From an uncultured Gemmatimonadota bacterium (GTDB lineage: Bacteria; Gemmatimonadota; Gemmatimonadetes; Gemmatimonadales; Gemmatimonadaceae): a stretch of 64,000 nucleotides of DNA. The stretch lies in the NCBI GenBank assembly GCA_902826615.1, contig CADEFN010000005.1:1-64000 (forward strand). The letters run 5' to 3'. Made by a program: the position numbers and the translations under genes. The notes beneath the pieces were generated by a model that saw nothing but the letters and a program-made list of their open reading frames with translations, did no database searches and was not told the origin of the DNA. Shown here piece after piece: positions 8,255 through 17,875 of this stretch. Position 1 is the first letter of the stretch. Each line of letters opens with the position of its first letter.

Positions 8255-8779
8255 ATGACTCCAGACATTGAAGTTGCGCTTGGTCCCACCCTGGACTTCC
8301 TCCGCGTCCTCTGGCGCGTGAACCACGGGATGGAGCGGCGTTCGCGGCACATGCTCACGACGCTTGGCATCACCGCCCCTCAGCGCATGGTGCTGCGCAT
8401 GGCGGGACGGTTTCCTGGCGTCTCGGCCACTCAGCTTGCCGGGCTGCTCCACATCGATCCCGGCACATTGTCCGCTGCCCTCGGCCGGCTCGAGCGGGGC
8501 GGTCTGCTGGTCCGGGAGCCTGATCCCGAGGATGCCCGCCGTGTGCGAGTCAGTTTGACTAAACGTGGTCTGCTGCATGACAAGGAGGCACCGGGAACGG
8601 TGGAAAGTGCCGTTGCTGCCGTCGTGAACGGTACGACGAAGGGACAGATGGCGCAGGTCGCGCGTATCCTCACCGAACTGGCAGAGTTGCTGGAGACGGC
8701 GCCCGACACGCCCGATACGCCGGCGACAGGCAGGCTCAACGCGTCCATTGGACGGGCTCGCGCCCGTCGCGTGGGCTGA
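8255..8779 (+). CDS. MarR-family transcriptional regulator
   Basis: A 174-residue winged-helix regulator. The helix-turn-helix covers about residues 45-80 (ITAPQRMVLRM ... ATQLAGLLHIDPGTLSAALGRLERGGLL). The wing follows in VREPDPEDARRVRVSLTKRG, with the Asp/Arg pair typical of MarR. The start at 8255 follows the palindromic operator region; the open frame further upstream runs through that promoter and is discarded. It is divergent from the antiporter-glycosidase operon and most likely represses it and itself. The inducing ligand is unknown. Confidence 0.85.
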   Translation: MTPDIEVALGPTLDFLRVLWRVNHGMERRSRHMLTTLGITAPQRMVLRMAGRFPGVSATQLAGLLHIDPGTLSAALGRLERGGLLVREPDPEDARRVRVSLTKRGLLHDKEAPGTVESAVAAVVNGTTKGQMAQVARILTELAELLETAPDTPDTPATGRLNASIGRARARRVG

Positions 8780-8800
8780 ACCTCAACTGGAGCTCCTTCC

Positions 8801-9205
8801 ATGGCTTCCCGGCCCCTCACACCGCGACCACCAAGTACTCAAGCGAACGCCGTCCCACGGGGTCAGCGTGGAAAGACGGACATCGGAGCCACGCCCGTCC
8901 ACCTCGTCGACCACGGGCCGGCCGGTCCGCGGGCGTCACGTGAGGAGGTTGATGCCCTCCTCGCCCGGCACCTCGGGAAACACGCGGTGCGTATTGATCG
9001 GATCGACGTCCACATTCATGACGAAAGTGGCCCGGTAGGTGCTCCGGTGGCGCGCGTCGTGATCCGGCTTGCCGTTTCTGGCATTCCGTCGTTTGTAGTC
9101 AGTGCCAGCGCGCCTGATGCCAGAGCCGCGGTCGGGGCCGCCGTGCGCAATTCGGAGCGGGCACTCCGGCGACGCATTGAGCGACAGCGCAAGCGGCGAG
9201 CATGA
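8801..9205 (+). CDS. HPF/RaiA-like ribosome-associated protein
   Basis: A 134-residue protein. The last 85 residues resemble the beta-alpha-beta-beta-beta-alpha fold of the HPF/RaiA (S30AE) family: VRIDRIDVHIHDESG, ARVVIRLAVSGIPSFVVSASAPDARAAVGAAVRNSERALRRRIERQRKRR. The DARAAVGAAV segment corresponds to the family's DLYAAID region, and the C-terminus is very basic. The first 50 residues are polar, low-complexity and not recognised. GGAG lies before the ATG. If correct, it would bind the ribosome under stress. The similarity is recognisable but weak. Confidence 0.6.
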   Translation: MASRPLTPRPPSTQANAVPRGQRGKTDIGATPVHLVDHGPAGPRASREEVDALLARHLGKHAVRIDRIDVHIHDESGPVGAPVARVVIRLAVSGIPSFVVSASAPDARAAVGAAVRNSERALRRRIERQRKRRA

Positions 9206-9238
9206 CCCATCCACCTTCAGACACAGGCTGGATGGGTC
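9204..9238 (+). terminator. Hairpin after the HPF-like gene
   Basis: GACCCATCCA (9204-9213) and TGGATGGGTC (9229-9238) form a perfect 10-bp stem with a 15-base loop, starting inside the stop codon of the HPF-like gene. No strong T-run follows (TGTTGCG), so termination efficiency is uncertain. It lies between convergent genes and could act on either strand. Confidence 0.5.
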
Positions 9239-9312
9239 TGTTGCGTCCGGCATTGTGGGATACTTCTCGCTTCGGCTCGCACCCGGTCGGGCAGGACCAC
9301 TAGCCCCCACCG

Positions 9313-10488
9313 TCAGGGCATCTTGTGGCGCTGCAGGTACTGGAGGTCGTCCTCGTCAGTGCGCGCGGTGTACACGACCCCGGTGCCGAACCCGATAACG
9401 CGCGTTTTGGCCGGCAGGGCAACGCGGTAGGCGACCTTTCCGCTCGCGTCGATGACGTCGTATTTCGGGATCTGGTCCTTGGCGTCCCGAGTGCGGCTGA
9501 CCCAGAGGTTCCCGTCGGGCGCCACGGTGATCGGATTCTGGCCAGTCACAAAAGGCGGCATGTACTCCGGCCAGTCGGTGGGCTCGGGGATCTGAATTCC
9601 CCCGGTGCCCGGGCTGCCGGTTCGTGCGGTCGTATTGCCGTTGTTGTTTGTCACCATGATGGCGGTGGCGCCGCGACGAGCGTCACGCCACTGCTGCTTG
9701 TGCCCCTCCGACACCTTCATCTTGTCGTAGGCCAGCGCAGGACCGGGACGGCGTTCGGGTGAAATCCAGTCGAGCCGGTATTCGGGCGAGCGGAGAATGC
9801 CCACCCGACCATCGGGTGTGACAAACCAGTCGTCACGGGCGAGGAATGGATTCGCCATGCCCATTCGCACCTGCATGTTGCCCGAGGTGCCGCTGGTCTG
9901 GATGTTCGACTTGGGTTGTTCGAGAAACCCGACGGTGTCGGATTTGCCTGACGCGATGTCGACACGCAGGATAGCCACCGAGTCGCCTTGCACAGGGCCG
10001 TTTGGTCCCATGCGGAAGGCGGACCCCGTCACGTAAAATCGGCCCTTCGCGTCGACAGCTTTTGGCGGGGTCATGCTGACCATCATCGCCCCACCGGGGC
10101 TGCCGCTGCTCGACGGCGTGGGAAGTCGCAGGAATTCTCCGGGATCACCGGTCTCTGAGATCTTGAGCAGCCGGGAATTGAGCGGGTCGTAGACGGCGCT
10201 GGCGCCGCCGGGGAGCGACACCAGGGCCATGGGAAGGCCGTATTCCTTCGGCCCCGATCCCTCGCGCCCAATCTTCCTGGCTGTCCCCGCCTTCAGGTCC
10301 ACCAGCTGGATGGTTTTGTCACGGGTGTCGATGGCGATCACTCTGCCGTCGGACAGCTCGCGAATGCCGTTCAGCGTCGTGAAGGGCTCTGCGAATTCCG
10401 CGTCGGCCTTGGGGAGGTTGCGCAGCGGCTGCGCGGGAAGCGCGGATGCGGTGGCCGCGAGGGCAAGACAGGTAAGGGACGAGCGCAT
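9313..10488 (-). CDS. Secreted 6-bladed beta-propeller-like protein
   Basis: A 391-residue protein with an N-terminal signal peptide (MRSSLTCLALAATASALPAQ). Repeated beta-rich segments follow, such as LNGIRELSDGRVIAIDTRDKTIQLVDLKAG and AVDAKGRFYVTG. This pattern is typical of NHL/6-bladed propeller proteins that are abundant in Gemmatimonadota. The start at 10488 is chosen because it places the signal peptide at the N-terminus; the open frame continues 35 codons upstream without purpose. It is divergent from the hydrolase at 10622. No catalytic motif is visible, so the ligand is unknown. Confidence 0.65.
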   Translation of the reverse strand: MRSSLTCLALAATASALPAQPLRNLPKADAEFAEPFTTLNGIRELSDGRVIAIDTRDKTIQLVDLKAGTARKIGREGSGPKEYGLPMALVSLPGGASAVYDPLNSRLLKISETGDPGEFLRLPTPSSSGSPGGAMMVSMTPPKAVDAKGRFYVTGSAFRMGPNGPVQGDSVAILRVDIASGKSDTVGFLEQPKSNIQTSGTSGNMQVRMGMANPFLARDDWFVTPDGRVGILRSPEYRLDWISPERRPGPALAYDKMKVSEGHKQQWRDARRGATAIMVTNNNGNTTARTGSPGTGGIQIPEPTDWPEYMPPFVTGQNPITVAPDGNLWVSRTRDAKDQIPKYDVIDASGKVAYRVALPAKTRVIGFGTGVVYTARTDEDDLQYLQRHKMP

Positions 10489-10621
10489 CGTGGAAGAAAG
10501 TGTGGTGGTGATGACAACGCCGAGGGTTAGTCGCGTCCCGGCCGACGAGGGTTGCCGACGTTCGATCTGGCGGGCAGCGGGCGTGCCCACCAAGCTTCAC
10601 ACGACACCTTCAGCCTGGATC

Positions 10622-11455
10622 ATGCTCACTATCCGAAAGCTTACTGCCCTCGCCGGACTTGTTCTCACGGCCTGCGCGAGTCCCGAAAAGAAGGACGCGG
10701 AGCCGGCGCCATCAGCCCCTGCCGGCATCGAAACCCGAGAGCTCAAGTACACGGAAAACGGAACGCAACTGAACGGTTTGGTGGCATGGAACGCTGCCGA
10801 TACGACCCGGCGGCCCGGAGTACTGGTCGTCCACGAATGGTGGGGTCACAACCAGCATACACGTGCGCAGGCACGGCGGCTTGCCGACGCCGGGTATGTT
10901 GGCTTTGCGCTCGACATGTACGGCGATGGGCGGGTCACCACCCATCCTGATAGCGCCAATGCCTTCATGATGCAGGCGGTGAGCGATCAGGCGCGAATGG
11001 TGGGCCGCTTTCGCGCTGCACTCGAGGAGCTCAAGAAGGACCCGCACGTTGATCCCACGCGCATCGCGGCGATCGGATACTGTTTCGGCGGCATGGTGGT
11101 GCTGAGTATGGCGCGCGCCGGTGAACCGCTGTCGGCCGTTGGAAGCTTTCATGGCGCGATTCCGCAGCCGGCACCGGCCGAGTCGGGCAGCGTCAAGGCG
11201 CGGATGCTGATCATGACGGGTGGCGCAGATCCGATGGTGCCTGCCGCGCAGGTGGATGCGTTCGCCACCGCGATGCGTGCCGCAGGAGCCAACGTCGAGG
11301 TGATAACCTATCCCGCCGCCATGCACGGTTTCACAAACCCAAATGCTGACAGCATGGGTGTGGCCGGTCTCCACTATGACGCGGAAACAGACCGGCAGTC
11401 GTGGGACTCACTCCTCAAGATGCTGAAGGAGGTGTGGGGAGCTGGCGCCAGCTGA
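10622..11455 (+). CDS. Dienelactone hydrolase family lipoprotein
   Basis: A 277-residue alpha/beta hydrolase of the dienelactone hydrolase family. The nucleophile is Cys154 in GYCFGG, with Asp203 in GADPMVP and His235 in MHGFTNP completing the triad. HEWWG at 71 matches the family oxyanion/Glu region. The N-terminus is a lipoprotein signal with LTAC (Cys18), so it should be anchored in the periplasm, which is a less common location for this family. Probable substrates are lactones or esters; the specific one is unknown. The upstream in-frame extension overlaps the divergent gene and is rejected. Confidence 0.85.
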   Translation: MLTIRKLTALAGLVLTACASPEKKDAEPAPSAPAGIETRELKYTENGTQLNGLVAWNAADTTRRPGVLVVHEWWGHNQHTRAQARRLADAGYVGFALDMYGDGRVTTHPDSANAFMMQAVSDQARMVGRFRAALEELKKDPHVDPTRIAAIGYCFGGMVVLSMARAGEPLSAVGSFHGAIPQPAPAESGSVKARMLIMTGGADPMVPAAQVDAFATAMRAAGANVEVITYPAAMHGFTNPNADSMGVAGLHYDAETDRQSWDSLLKMLKEVWGAGAS

Positions 11456-11475
11456 AACATCGTCGCGCAGAAGGG

Positions 11476-12627
11476 TCACGCCGGGGTGAGCGGACGCAGG
11501 AGGTTGGCCGTCGCGTCGGCATTGCCATACTCGGCCCAGCCTAACGGGGTCGCGTGATACAGGGTGTCCCTGATGCCTGGGGACGCCCCGTGTGCGAGGA
11601 GGAGCTCCGTCATCGCGACATTTCCCTGACTGGCCGCGTGGTGCAGCGGCGTGGCATGAGAGTGAAAACCGTCGGGGTGATACCTCGACGGATCCACGCC
11701 AGACTCGAGGAGCAGGCGAGCCGCCTCCACGTGCCCATTGAACGTTGCCACGGCAAGGGCTCTGAGTCGCTCCTCCTCGTTAGCCAAGGCCAACAGCTCG
11801 TGCATCCGCGTGATGTCGGCGAGTCCTGCGGCGGCAGCGAGTGTGTGGATCCGTGCCCCGCGCCTGACGAGTGCACGCGCGGCACCGATGTAGCCGAAGA
11901 CAAGCGCGGTCATGAGTGGGGAGGTCCACGTTCCGCTCCCCGACGGCTCCACCGAGGCGCCGAAGTCCGCGAGGATGTCGACCAATGCCACTTGCAGACC
12001 GGCGACCGCCGGGTGGCTGCTCGACACAAGCAAGCTCATCGTCGTGCACTCGCCGCCATAGAGATGCGCGAGTGCGTTGGGGTCCGAACCGGCAGTCAGC
12101 AGGAGCCGGGCGACTTCCACGGCGCGCGGTGGTGTGCGCTGGCGATGCCCTTCGACGCCGTTTGCCGCCAGGTAGTGCAGGAGCATGGCGCCATGTACTG
12201 GCGGGTCAAAGCAGGTGACCCGCACCGAGCGTTCGTGCACCAGGGAGGGATGCTGCTGCAGCAGGTTGCCTAACGCTTCAACATCCCCGGACACGACGTG
12301 TTCAACGGCCTGTTCAAAGCGCCCCACGGATGACGCAGGATCGCCGATGAGCGCCAGGTGATCGCACAGCGTGCGCCAGTCGAGGTAGGCATACGTCCGC
12401 GCCACCACCAGCCGTGCGTCGTCCAGGTCAAAGGGTGCGGCCGCGATCTCGGCGGCCGTGACGTCGCGTGGCAGCCACCGCACCTTTTCGTCGAGAAAGC
12501 GCGGGTGGTGGTGATGGATGAGATCAATGGCCTGCGGATGCGCCGCCGCATGCGCCGCCAGCAGACGCGCGGCTTGCGCGTCGTAGCTGGCGAGTGGAGC
12601 GCCGAACGGGAGATGCTCCGGCGGCAT
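11476..12627 (-). CDS. Ankyrin-repeat protein
   Basis: A 383-residue protein with ankyrin repeats mainly in the C-terminal two thirds. Recognisable units are EVARLLLTAGSDPNA, GAARALVRRGARIHT, GHVEAARLLLESGVDPS and TPLHHAASQGNVAMTELLLAHGASP. No signal peptide is visible, and the histidine-rich segment DLIHHHHPRFLD lies near residue 36. Ankyrin repeats mediate protein-protein contacts; the partner is unknown. It is convergent with the dienelactone hydrolase (20-bp gap), and its start lies 9 bp after the stop of the upstream amidohydrolase, so the two may share a transcript. Confidence 0.85.
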   Translation of the reverse strand: MPPEHLPFGAPLASYDAQAARLLAAHAAAHPQAIDLIHHHHPRFLDEKVRWLPRDVTAAEIAAAPFDLDDARLVVARTYAYLDWRTLCDHLALIGDPASSVGRFEQAVEHVVSGDVEALGNLLQQHPSLVHERSVRVTCFDPPVHGAMLLHYLAANGVEGHRQRTPPRAVEVARLLLTAGSDPNALAHLYGGECTTMSLLVSSSHPAVAGLQVALVDILADFGASVEPSGSGTWTSPLMTALVFGYIGAARALVRRGARIHTLAAAAGLADITRMHELLALANEEERLRALAVATFNGHVEAARLLLESGVDPSRYHPDGFHSHATPLHHAASQGNVAMTELLLAHGASPGIRDTLYHATPLGWAEYGNADATANLLRPLTPA

Positions 12628-12636
12628 GGCCCTGGT

Positions 12637-13827
12637 CTACCGCGGCCAGCCGGTCTGTGGGAGCCCACTCGTTATGCGGAGTGCGTTCGCGAAGTACACC
12701 TTCTTCAGGACCGCGTCCGGGAGGTCGATGCCGTACAGCTTCCACGACGCATGGTAGTCCCGGTAGTAGTCGAAGTAGTCGTCACGTGTCTCGAAGACAC
12801 GCCAGTAGTAGGGATATTCCTCGGGCTGGAACGAATCCTTTCCGAACAGAACGCGGTCCTGGTACTTGACGAAGAAGTCATGCGCGGCGCGGGGTTGCCG
12901 GCCGATGTCGTATAACACCGCTCCAACTTCCGTGTGCAGGTTTGGCAGCGCGTCCATCATCTTGCCAAGCCGGCCGAGGTCGTTGGCGTGCCACCCCATG
13001 TGCGCAATGACAAAGGTGGTTTTCGGGTGGCGGCGCAGCATGTTGTCGCGCTCGGTCATCAGTGTCTCGAACGCGGGATACTCCTCTGAGGGGTACCGAC
13101 GCCCGGGGAAAAGCGCGAGTTCGAGCCAGCGCTCGTTGGAGTAGTCGATCGGCTGCCAGAACTCCTGCGGGTCCGCGGTATGGATGAACACCGGGATCTT
13201 GAGACGCGCGGCGGCGTCCCAGATGGGCGCCAGCTCTGGATCGTCGATCTTGAGGCGTGTGCCGTCGGCTTTTTTTGTGTTGAGTCCGAATCCCTTCCCG
13301 ATTTCCCCGACGCCCACCGCACCCGCGGCCACGTCGGCTTCGAGCTGCGCGACCGCTTTTTCAGCCCATCCCGGGCCCGCGCCGCGGAAGTCGATGCCGG
13401 TCAGCATACGCACCCGGTCCTTCATGGTGGGATGGGCACGAATGGCTGCAACGGCTCGCTGGAGTGGTTCACCCGAGGTGTTGTTCGCTACCACCATCAC
13501 GCGCACGTTGATGCCGTCGAGTGCCGTGCCCAGCTGGTCGAGCCCCTCGGCAGAACTCAACTGTACGGAAGGATGCCCGTGATAGTCGATCGCCGGGAAC
13601 TTCGCCTTCGGGACGGTATGCGCCGGAGCCACCAGGGTGGACCGGGGACGGTAGTCGAGGATGCTCGGCGCTGGCAGGGTTGGCGCCTGACAGTTGCGCG
13701 GACGCACTTCGGTCATGCCAGGTGGGCACTGCTCACCCGCCTTGATAGGTGTGCCCCGATTGCCACCGGGCTGCGCGGCAAGGTGTGACGTGAGCGAAAC
13801 GAAGAGCAACGCGATCAGCAGTCGCAT
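12637..13827 (-). CDS. Secreted amidohydrolase family protein
   Basis: A 396-residue metal-dependent hydrolase of the amidohydrolase-2 type. It starts with a signal peptide (MRLLIALLFVSLTSHLAAQ). The barrel shows DYHGHPSVQL (metal-binding HxH), FIHTADPQEFW, FVIAHMGWHAND and LFGKDSFQPEEYP (late Asp). I chose the start at 13827 because it gives the signal peptide; a long upstream extension overlaps the divergent kinase promoter and is spurious. It probably hydrolyses or decarboxylates a small periplasmic substrate. It may share a transcript with the ankyrin protein gene downstream. Confidence 0.8.
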   Translation of the reverse strand: MRLLIALLFVSLTSHLAAQPGGNRGTPIKAGEQCPPGMTEVRPRNCQAPTLPAPSILDYRPRSTLVAPAHTVPKAKFPAIDYHGHPSVQLSSAEGLDQLGTALDGINVRVMVVANNTSGEPLQRAVAAIRAHPTMKDRVRMLTGIDFRGAGPGWAEKAVAQLEADVAAGAVGVGEIGKGFGLNTKKADGTRLKIDDPELAPIWDAAARLKIPVFIHTADPQEFWQPIDYSNERWLELALFPGRRYPSEEYPAFETLMTERDNMLRRHPKTTFVIAHMGWHANDLGRLGKMMDALPNLHTEVGAVLYDIGRQPRAAHDFFVKYQDRVLFGKDSFQPEEYPYYWRVFETRDDYFDYYRDYHASWKLYGIDLPDAVLKKVYFANALRITSGLPQTGWPR

Positions 13828-13988
13828 GAGTTGGCCATGATGAGGTGACGACCATGAATCTGGTGCGAGGAGCGGTGCGCTACCAGCGGTCATGGGACGG
13901 CTGTCGTGCGCCGGCGGAGAGATCGCACGGCAGCACGGTCGGCCAAGTCGTCCATCAGACAGGCGAAACGAGGCAGCACCAGGGGGCG

Positions 13989-13994
13989 TATAAT
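13989..13994 (+). promoter_or_regulatory. Perfect -10 box before the Ser/Thr kinase gene
   Basis: A TATAAT hexamer, rare in this GC-rich DNA, lies 27 bases before the preferred GTG start of the kinase. No good -35 is seen 16-18 bases upstream. If it is the -10, transcription starts near 14001, which argues against an upstream TTG start at 13997. Confidence 0.45.
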
Positions 13995-14020
13995 GCTTGT
14001 ATTCCTCGCGCACTGCATTC

Positions 14021-15427
14021 GTGGCTGACTTCAAGGGAAAACTGCAGGAGCATTTTGGAGACGCGTTCATTATCGAGCGCGAGCTCAGTGGTGGTGGCAT
14101 GTCGCAGGTGGTGCTCGCGCAGGATGTGCGACATAACCGTCGCGTGGTCATCAAGCTCCTACCCGCGTCGCTCACGGCGGCCATCTCGGCCGAACGGTTC
14201 GAGCGCGAAATTCTGCTGGCCGCCGCGCTGCAGCATCCGAACATCGTACCCGTGCTGAGCTCCGGGAAAATGAATGGCCTGCCGTACTTCATCATGCCGT
14301 TCATCGAGGGGGAGTCGGTCCGTGCACGGGTGCGTCGCGGCCCACTATCGGTGCGTGAGACCGTCAACATCCTGAAGGACGTCACCCGCGCCCTGATTTT
14401 TGCGCATGGTCGCGGGGTGATCCATCGTGACATCAAGCCGGACAACGTGCTGTTGTCGACCGGTGCCGGCGCCGCGGTGGTCACGGATTTCGGTGTGGCA
14501 AAGGCCATCACGGCGTCGCGGCACGCGGGGCAGGGGGCAACAACCTCCGGGATGACGGGCGCCGGCATGACACTGGGGACGCCGGCCTACATGGCACCCG
14601 AGCAGGCAGCGGCCGACCCAAATGTCGATCATCGGGCGGACATCTACGCGTTAGGCATCCTGGGGTACGAGATGCTGGCCGGGGCGCCCCCGTTTCACGG
14701 GCGCACGCCGCAGCAGCTGCTGGCCGCTCAGATGACCGAGGCGCCGGCACCTCTCTACACACGTCGCTACGATGTGCCGCGGGCGCTCAATGACCTGTTG
14801 ATGCGCTGCCTGGCCAAGGAGCCGGGGCGTCGGCCCGAATCGGCGGCGGCGCTGCTGCGCCTGTTCGAGGATCCGGAGGTGATCAGCGGCGCCTTCGCTG
14901 CCCCCGAACCGATGGCCGGACGTCGACGTCTTCTCCTGTATAGTGCTGTCGGGTTGGCACTGCTGGCCGGGACCGGGTGGGTTGTCCGATCACGTCTCAC
15001 AGGAGCGGAGCCGGCCGCTGTCGCAGGACGGCCTGCGGCGGGGATGTCCATCGCTGTCTTGCCGCTGCGTGTCGTGGGGGCCGACTCGGGGACCCGCGAG
15101 CTTGGGGAGGCGCTGGCTGCGGGACTTGGCCCCTCGCTTTCACAGCTTCCAGGGGTCCGTGTGGCCTCGGAGACCGCCGTTCGTGCCGCCGCCGGCCGCG
15201 GGCAGGTGGGCCCGGGAGACCTCGCCCGCCAACTCCTCGTGACACACCTGCTGGAAGGCACAGTCCAGCGTGAGCGGCAGCGGGTGAGGGTGACCCTGAG
15301 ACTCGTCCGGATCGAGGGAGATTCGACCCTCTGGAGCCGCACCTTCAATGGGCATACGGACAGCACTCTCGCCCTGCAGGATGCCCTCTCTCAGGGCGCT
15401 GCCCAGGGGATCCGGCCGGGCGGCTAG
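14021..15427 (+). CDS. Serine/threonine protein kinase with FlgO/TolB-like C-terminal domain
   Basis: A 468-residue Hanks-type kinase. A glycine loop (SGGGMSQVVLAQD), the ATP Lys in VVIKLL, the catalytic loop HRDIKPDN, DFGVAKA and the APE motif (YMAPEQ) are all intact over about residues 15-280. One transmembrane helix (LLLYSAVGLALLAGTGWVV) follows near residue 305. The outer C-terminal domain (about 335-465) begins MSIAVLPLRVVGADSGTRELGEALAAGL and resembles the FlgO/TolB-N-like domain often fused to kinases in Gemmatimonadota. GTG 14021 is preferred because of the upstream TATAAT; TTG 13997 is the alternative. It probably signals from periplasm to cytoplasm. Confidence 0.9.
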   Translation: MADFKGKLQEHFGDAFIIERELSGGGMSQVVLAQDVRHNRRVVIKLLPASLTAAISAERFEREILLAAALQHPNIVPVLSSGKMNGLPYFIMPFIEGESVRARVRRGPLSVRETVNILKDVTRALIFAHGRGVIHRDIKPDNVLLSTGAGAAVVTDFGVAKAITASRHAGQGATTSGMTGAGMTLGTPAYMAPEQAAADPNVDHRADIYALGILGYEMLAGAPPFHGRTPQQLLAAQMTEAPAPLYTRRYDVPRALNDLLMRCLAKEPGRRPESAAALLRLFEDPEVISGAFAAPEPMAGRRRLLLYSAVGLALLAGTGWVVRSRLTGAEPAAVAGRPAAGMSIAVLPLRVVGADSGTRELGEALAAGLGPSLSQLPGVRVASETAVRAAAGRGQVGPGDLARQLLVTHLLEGTVQRERQRVRVTLRLVRIEGDSTLWSRTFNGHTDSTLALQDALSQGAAQGIRPGG

Positions 15428-15511
15428 GAGCAGCCTGGCCGTTGGAAAGCCAGGGGCCGGTGACTGAGCGGAAGTCTGAGCCGTCTATAGAGGCCCAGTC
15501 ACCTCTCCGGC

Positions 15512-17875
15512 TTGCCACTTTCCACCGACGCCCTTCTTCGCGACTTCGACGAGAGCACCTCCGCGGTGCTCCGTCAGCAGTACGCGCGCGCCGAGCGGGC
15601 AGTGAATGCCGTGCGGATCGGTGTTCTTGGTGTGCTGGCCATTGCGGCTGCGGCGTACGCGCCCTTCCTGCAGCCGCATCTCACCCAGGTCAACCTGTGG
15701 GTCCTCGCGCCCATGCTGGTCTGGGCCGTGGCGCAGCATTTCATCTGGCACGCGCGCTCTGCCGCGTTCCGGTCGCTGGCCATGGCGAATGCGCTGGTCG
15801 ATGTGAGCGCGGTGTCGCTGCTCGCGTTAGGCTACGGGATGGTGGATGACCCGAATCTGGCGGTCAAGTCACCGATTCTCAGCGCGTACTTTCTGATTCT
15901 CGCTGCGCGGCCATTTACGGGATCACCACGGCTGGCCATCGGCTCCGCAGTGGTTGCCGCTGCGCAGTACGCCCTGCTTTCGTGGTTCCTGGTGAGTTCG
16001 GGCCGTCTCGAACTGTTGTCGGATCCGATCCAGTCGATTGTGGGGAGCGGGACGTCGTGGCTCGACGAGTGGTCGAAGGTTCTCCTGCTGTTGTCTGCCG
16101 GCTGCATTGCCGCCTATGCCACGCAATGGAACGAACGGACACTTCGGCGGGCGGTGGCCTCTCGGCGGAACTTCGAGGCTCGTTTCCATGCGGTGTTCCA
16201 GCATTCGGGGCTTGGGGTCGCCCTGCTGAACGAAAGCGGTGCGATTCTCGAGTCCAATGCGGCCCTGGGTCGGATGCTCGGGTTGTCGACCATGCAGCTG
16301 GTGGGGCGTGCCGTCGGCGACTTTGCGCCGCAGGAGCATCGCGATACGGGGACGCGGCTGCTGCAGGAGATCATGACCGGTACGGTGGAGCGGAGCGCCG
16401 GGGAATTGCGCTTTGCGCGCCGCGACGGCACCGAGATGTGGGCAGCGGTCACGATCACGCGCGCCATTGGTGCGCGCGATGTCCGGTATATCGCGATGGT
16501 CGAGGATGTCTCCGAGCGGAAAGTGCTGGAGGCAAAGCTGCTGCAGCAGGCCTTCTACGATGGCTTGACGGGGCTGGCCAATCGCTCGTTGTTCCGCGAT
16601 CGCGTGGAGCATGCGCTCGCACGCACCCAGCGCGAACGCGCCGCGGTGGCCGTGCTCTTCCTCGACCTCGATCACTTCAAGCATGTGAACGACACCCTGG
16701 GCCATGCGGCGGGTGACACCCTGTTGCAGGTGGTGGCCGGGCGTTTGCTCAACGCCACACGTGGCGCCGACACGGTCGCGCGTCTCGGAGGCGATGAGTT
16801 TGCCGTGCTCCTGGAAAACGCGCGCACCGAGGCCGAGGCCAGTGTGGTGGCCGATCGCATTACGCAGGCGTTGCGAGCGCCGGTACAGCTGCCCAGTGGA
16901 AACACGGTGCGTGTGGCATCGAGTATCGGTATTGCGCGCGCCGAGCATGTCGAAACGGTGGACGACCTGCTGCGAAACGCCGACGTGGCGATGTATGCGG
17001 CCAAGGCGGCATCGCGAGGGTCGTGGGTCTTCTTCGATCCCGGAATGCACACCGCGCTGGTCGACCGCGTGATGCTCGAAAGCGACATGCGGCGGGCACT
17101 CGAAGACAACGAGTTCTGGGTCGCCTATCAGCCAATCGTCGATCTGACGACCCAGGCCGTGACCGGCATGGAAGCCTTAGTCAGATGGCGCCACCCGCTC
17201 AAGGGGAGTGTGTCGCCGTCGGCGTTTGTGCCGGTCGCCGAGGAGACGGGATTGATTCTGCCCATCGGGCAGCTGGTGTTGTCGGAAGCCTGCCGGCAGG
17301 TAGCACTCTGGAACGCCGAGGGACGTGAGCTCTCCGTCACGGTCAACCTGTCAGCAAGGCAGTTGCAGTGGCCCGAACTCGTGCACGAGGTGCAGCTGGC
17401 CCTGGCCGCTTCACGCCTGGCACCGCGGCACCTCATTCTCGAGATCACCGAAAGCGTGATCATGGACAACGGCGAAACCACACTCGAGCGCCTGCGCGAA
17501 CTCAAGGCCCTCGGTGTACGTCTGGCCATCGATGACTTCGGCACCGGTTATTCCTCGCTCTCGTACCTGCAGCAGTTCCCGGTGGACATTCTCAAGATCG
17601 ACCGCTCGTTCACGACGGGCCTCACGCGCGGACCCAACGAAGACGCGCTGGCACGCACTATCATTGCGTTAGGCGACCTGCTGACGCTGCGCACGATCGC
17701 CGAAGGTGTCGAAATGCAGGGTCAGCACGATCGCCTGAAGGACCTTGGCTGCGACTACGGGCAGGGTTATCTCTTCGGCCGACCCATTTCAGCTGCCGAG
17801 ATGACCACCGCCCTGAGGGGCGGCTTCACAACTGGGGCCATGACGTCGGCTCCGGTGGAAGAGGGAGCGCTGTAG
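15512..17875 (+). CDS. Membrane PAS-GGDEF-EAL c-di-GMP protein
   Basis: A 787-residue protein with about six N-terminal membrane helices (residues 35-205), a PAS domain (about 215-335), a GGDEF domain (about 345-505) and an EAL domain (about 520-770). The GGDEF motif and its RGAD inhibitory site five residues upstream are intact. The EAL domain has MEALVRW, the ESVIMDN region and DDFGTGYSSL. It could make and degrade cyclic di-GMP. The start is TTG at 15512, the first possible codon after an in-frame stop and without a clear ribosome site, so it is uncertain. Confidence 0.92.
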   Translation: MPLSTDALLRDFDESTSAVLRQQYARAERAVNAVRIGVLGVLAIAAAAYAPFLQPHLTQVNLWVLAPMLVWAVAQHFIWHARSAAFRSLAMANALVDVSAVSLLALGYGMVDDPNLAVKSPILSAYFLILAARPFTGSPRLAIGSAVVAAAQYALLSWFLVSSGRLELLSDPIQSIVGSGTSWLDEWSKVLLLLSAGCIAAYATQWNERTLRRAVASRRNFEARFHAVFQHSGLGVALLNESGAILESNAALGRMLGLSTMQLVGRAVGDFAPQEHRDTGTRLLQEIMTGTVERSAGELRFARRDGTEMWAAVTITRAIGARDVRYIAMVEDVSERKVLEAKLLQQAFYDGLTGLANRSLFRDRVEHALARTQRERAAVAVLFLDLDHFKHVNDTLGHAAGDTLLQVVAGRLLNATRGADTVARLGGDEFAVLLENARTEAEASVVADRITQALRAPVQLPSGNTVRVASSIGIARAEHVETVDDLLRNADVAMYAAKAASRGSWVFFDPGMHTALVDRVMLESDMRRALEDNEFWVAYQPIVDLTTQAVTGMEALVRWRHPLKGSVSPSAFVPVAEETGLILPIGQLVLSEACRQVALWNAEGRELSVTVNLSARQLQWPELVHEVQLALAASRLAPRHLILEITESVIMDNGETTLERLRELKALGVRLAIDDFGTGYSSLSYLQQFPVDILKIDRSFTTGLTRGPNEDALARTIIALGDLLTLRTIAEGVEMQGQHDRLKDLGCDYGQGYLFGRPISAAEMTTALRGGFTTGAMTSAPVEEGAL

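Noticed and set aside
15434-15454. Hairpin CCTGGC/GCCAGG after the kinase gene as a terminator
   Set aside because: Only six base pairs and no T-run follows, so it is not convincing.
15923-17050. 375-codon minus-strand frame
   Set aside because: Entirely within the PAS-GGDEF-EAL gene, with no recognisable domain; a shadow of GC-rich coding.
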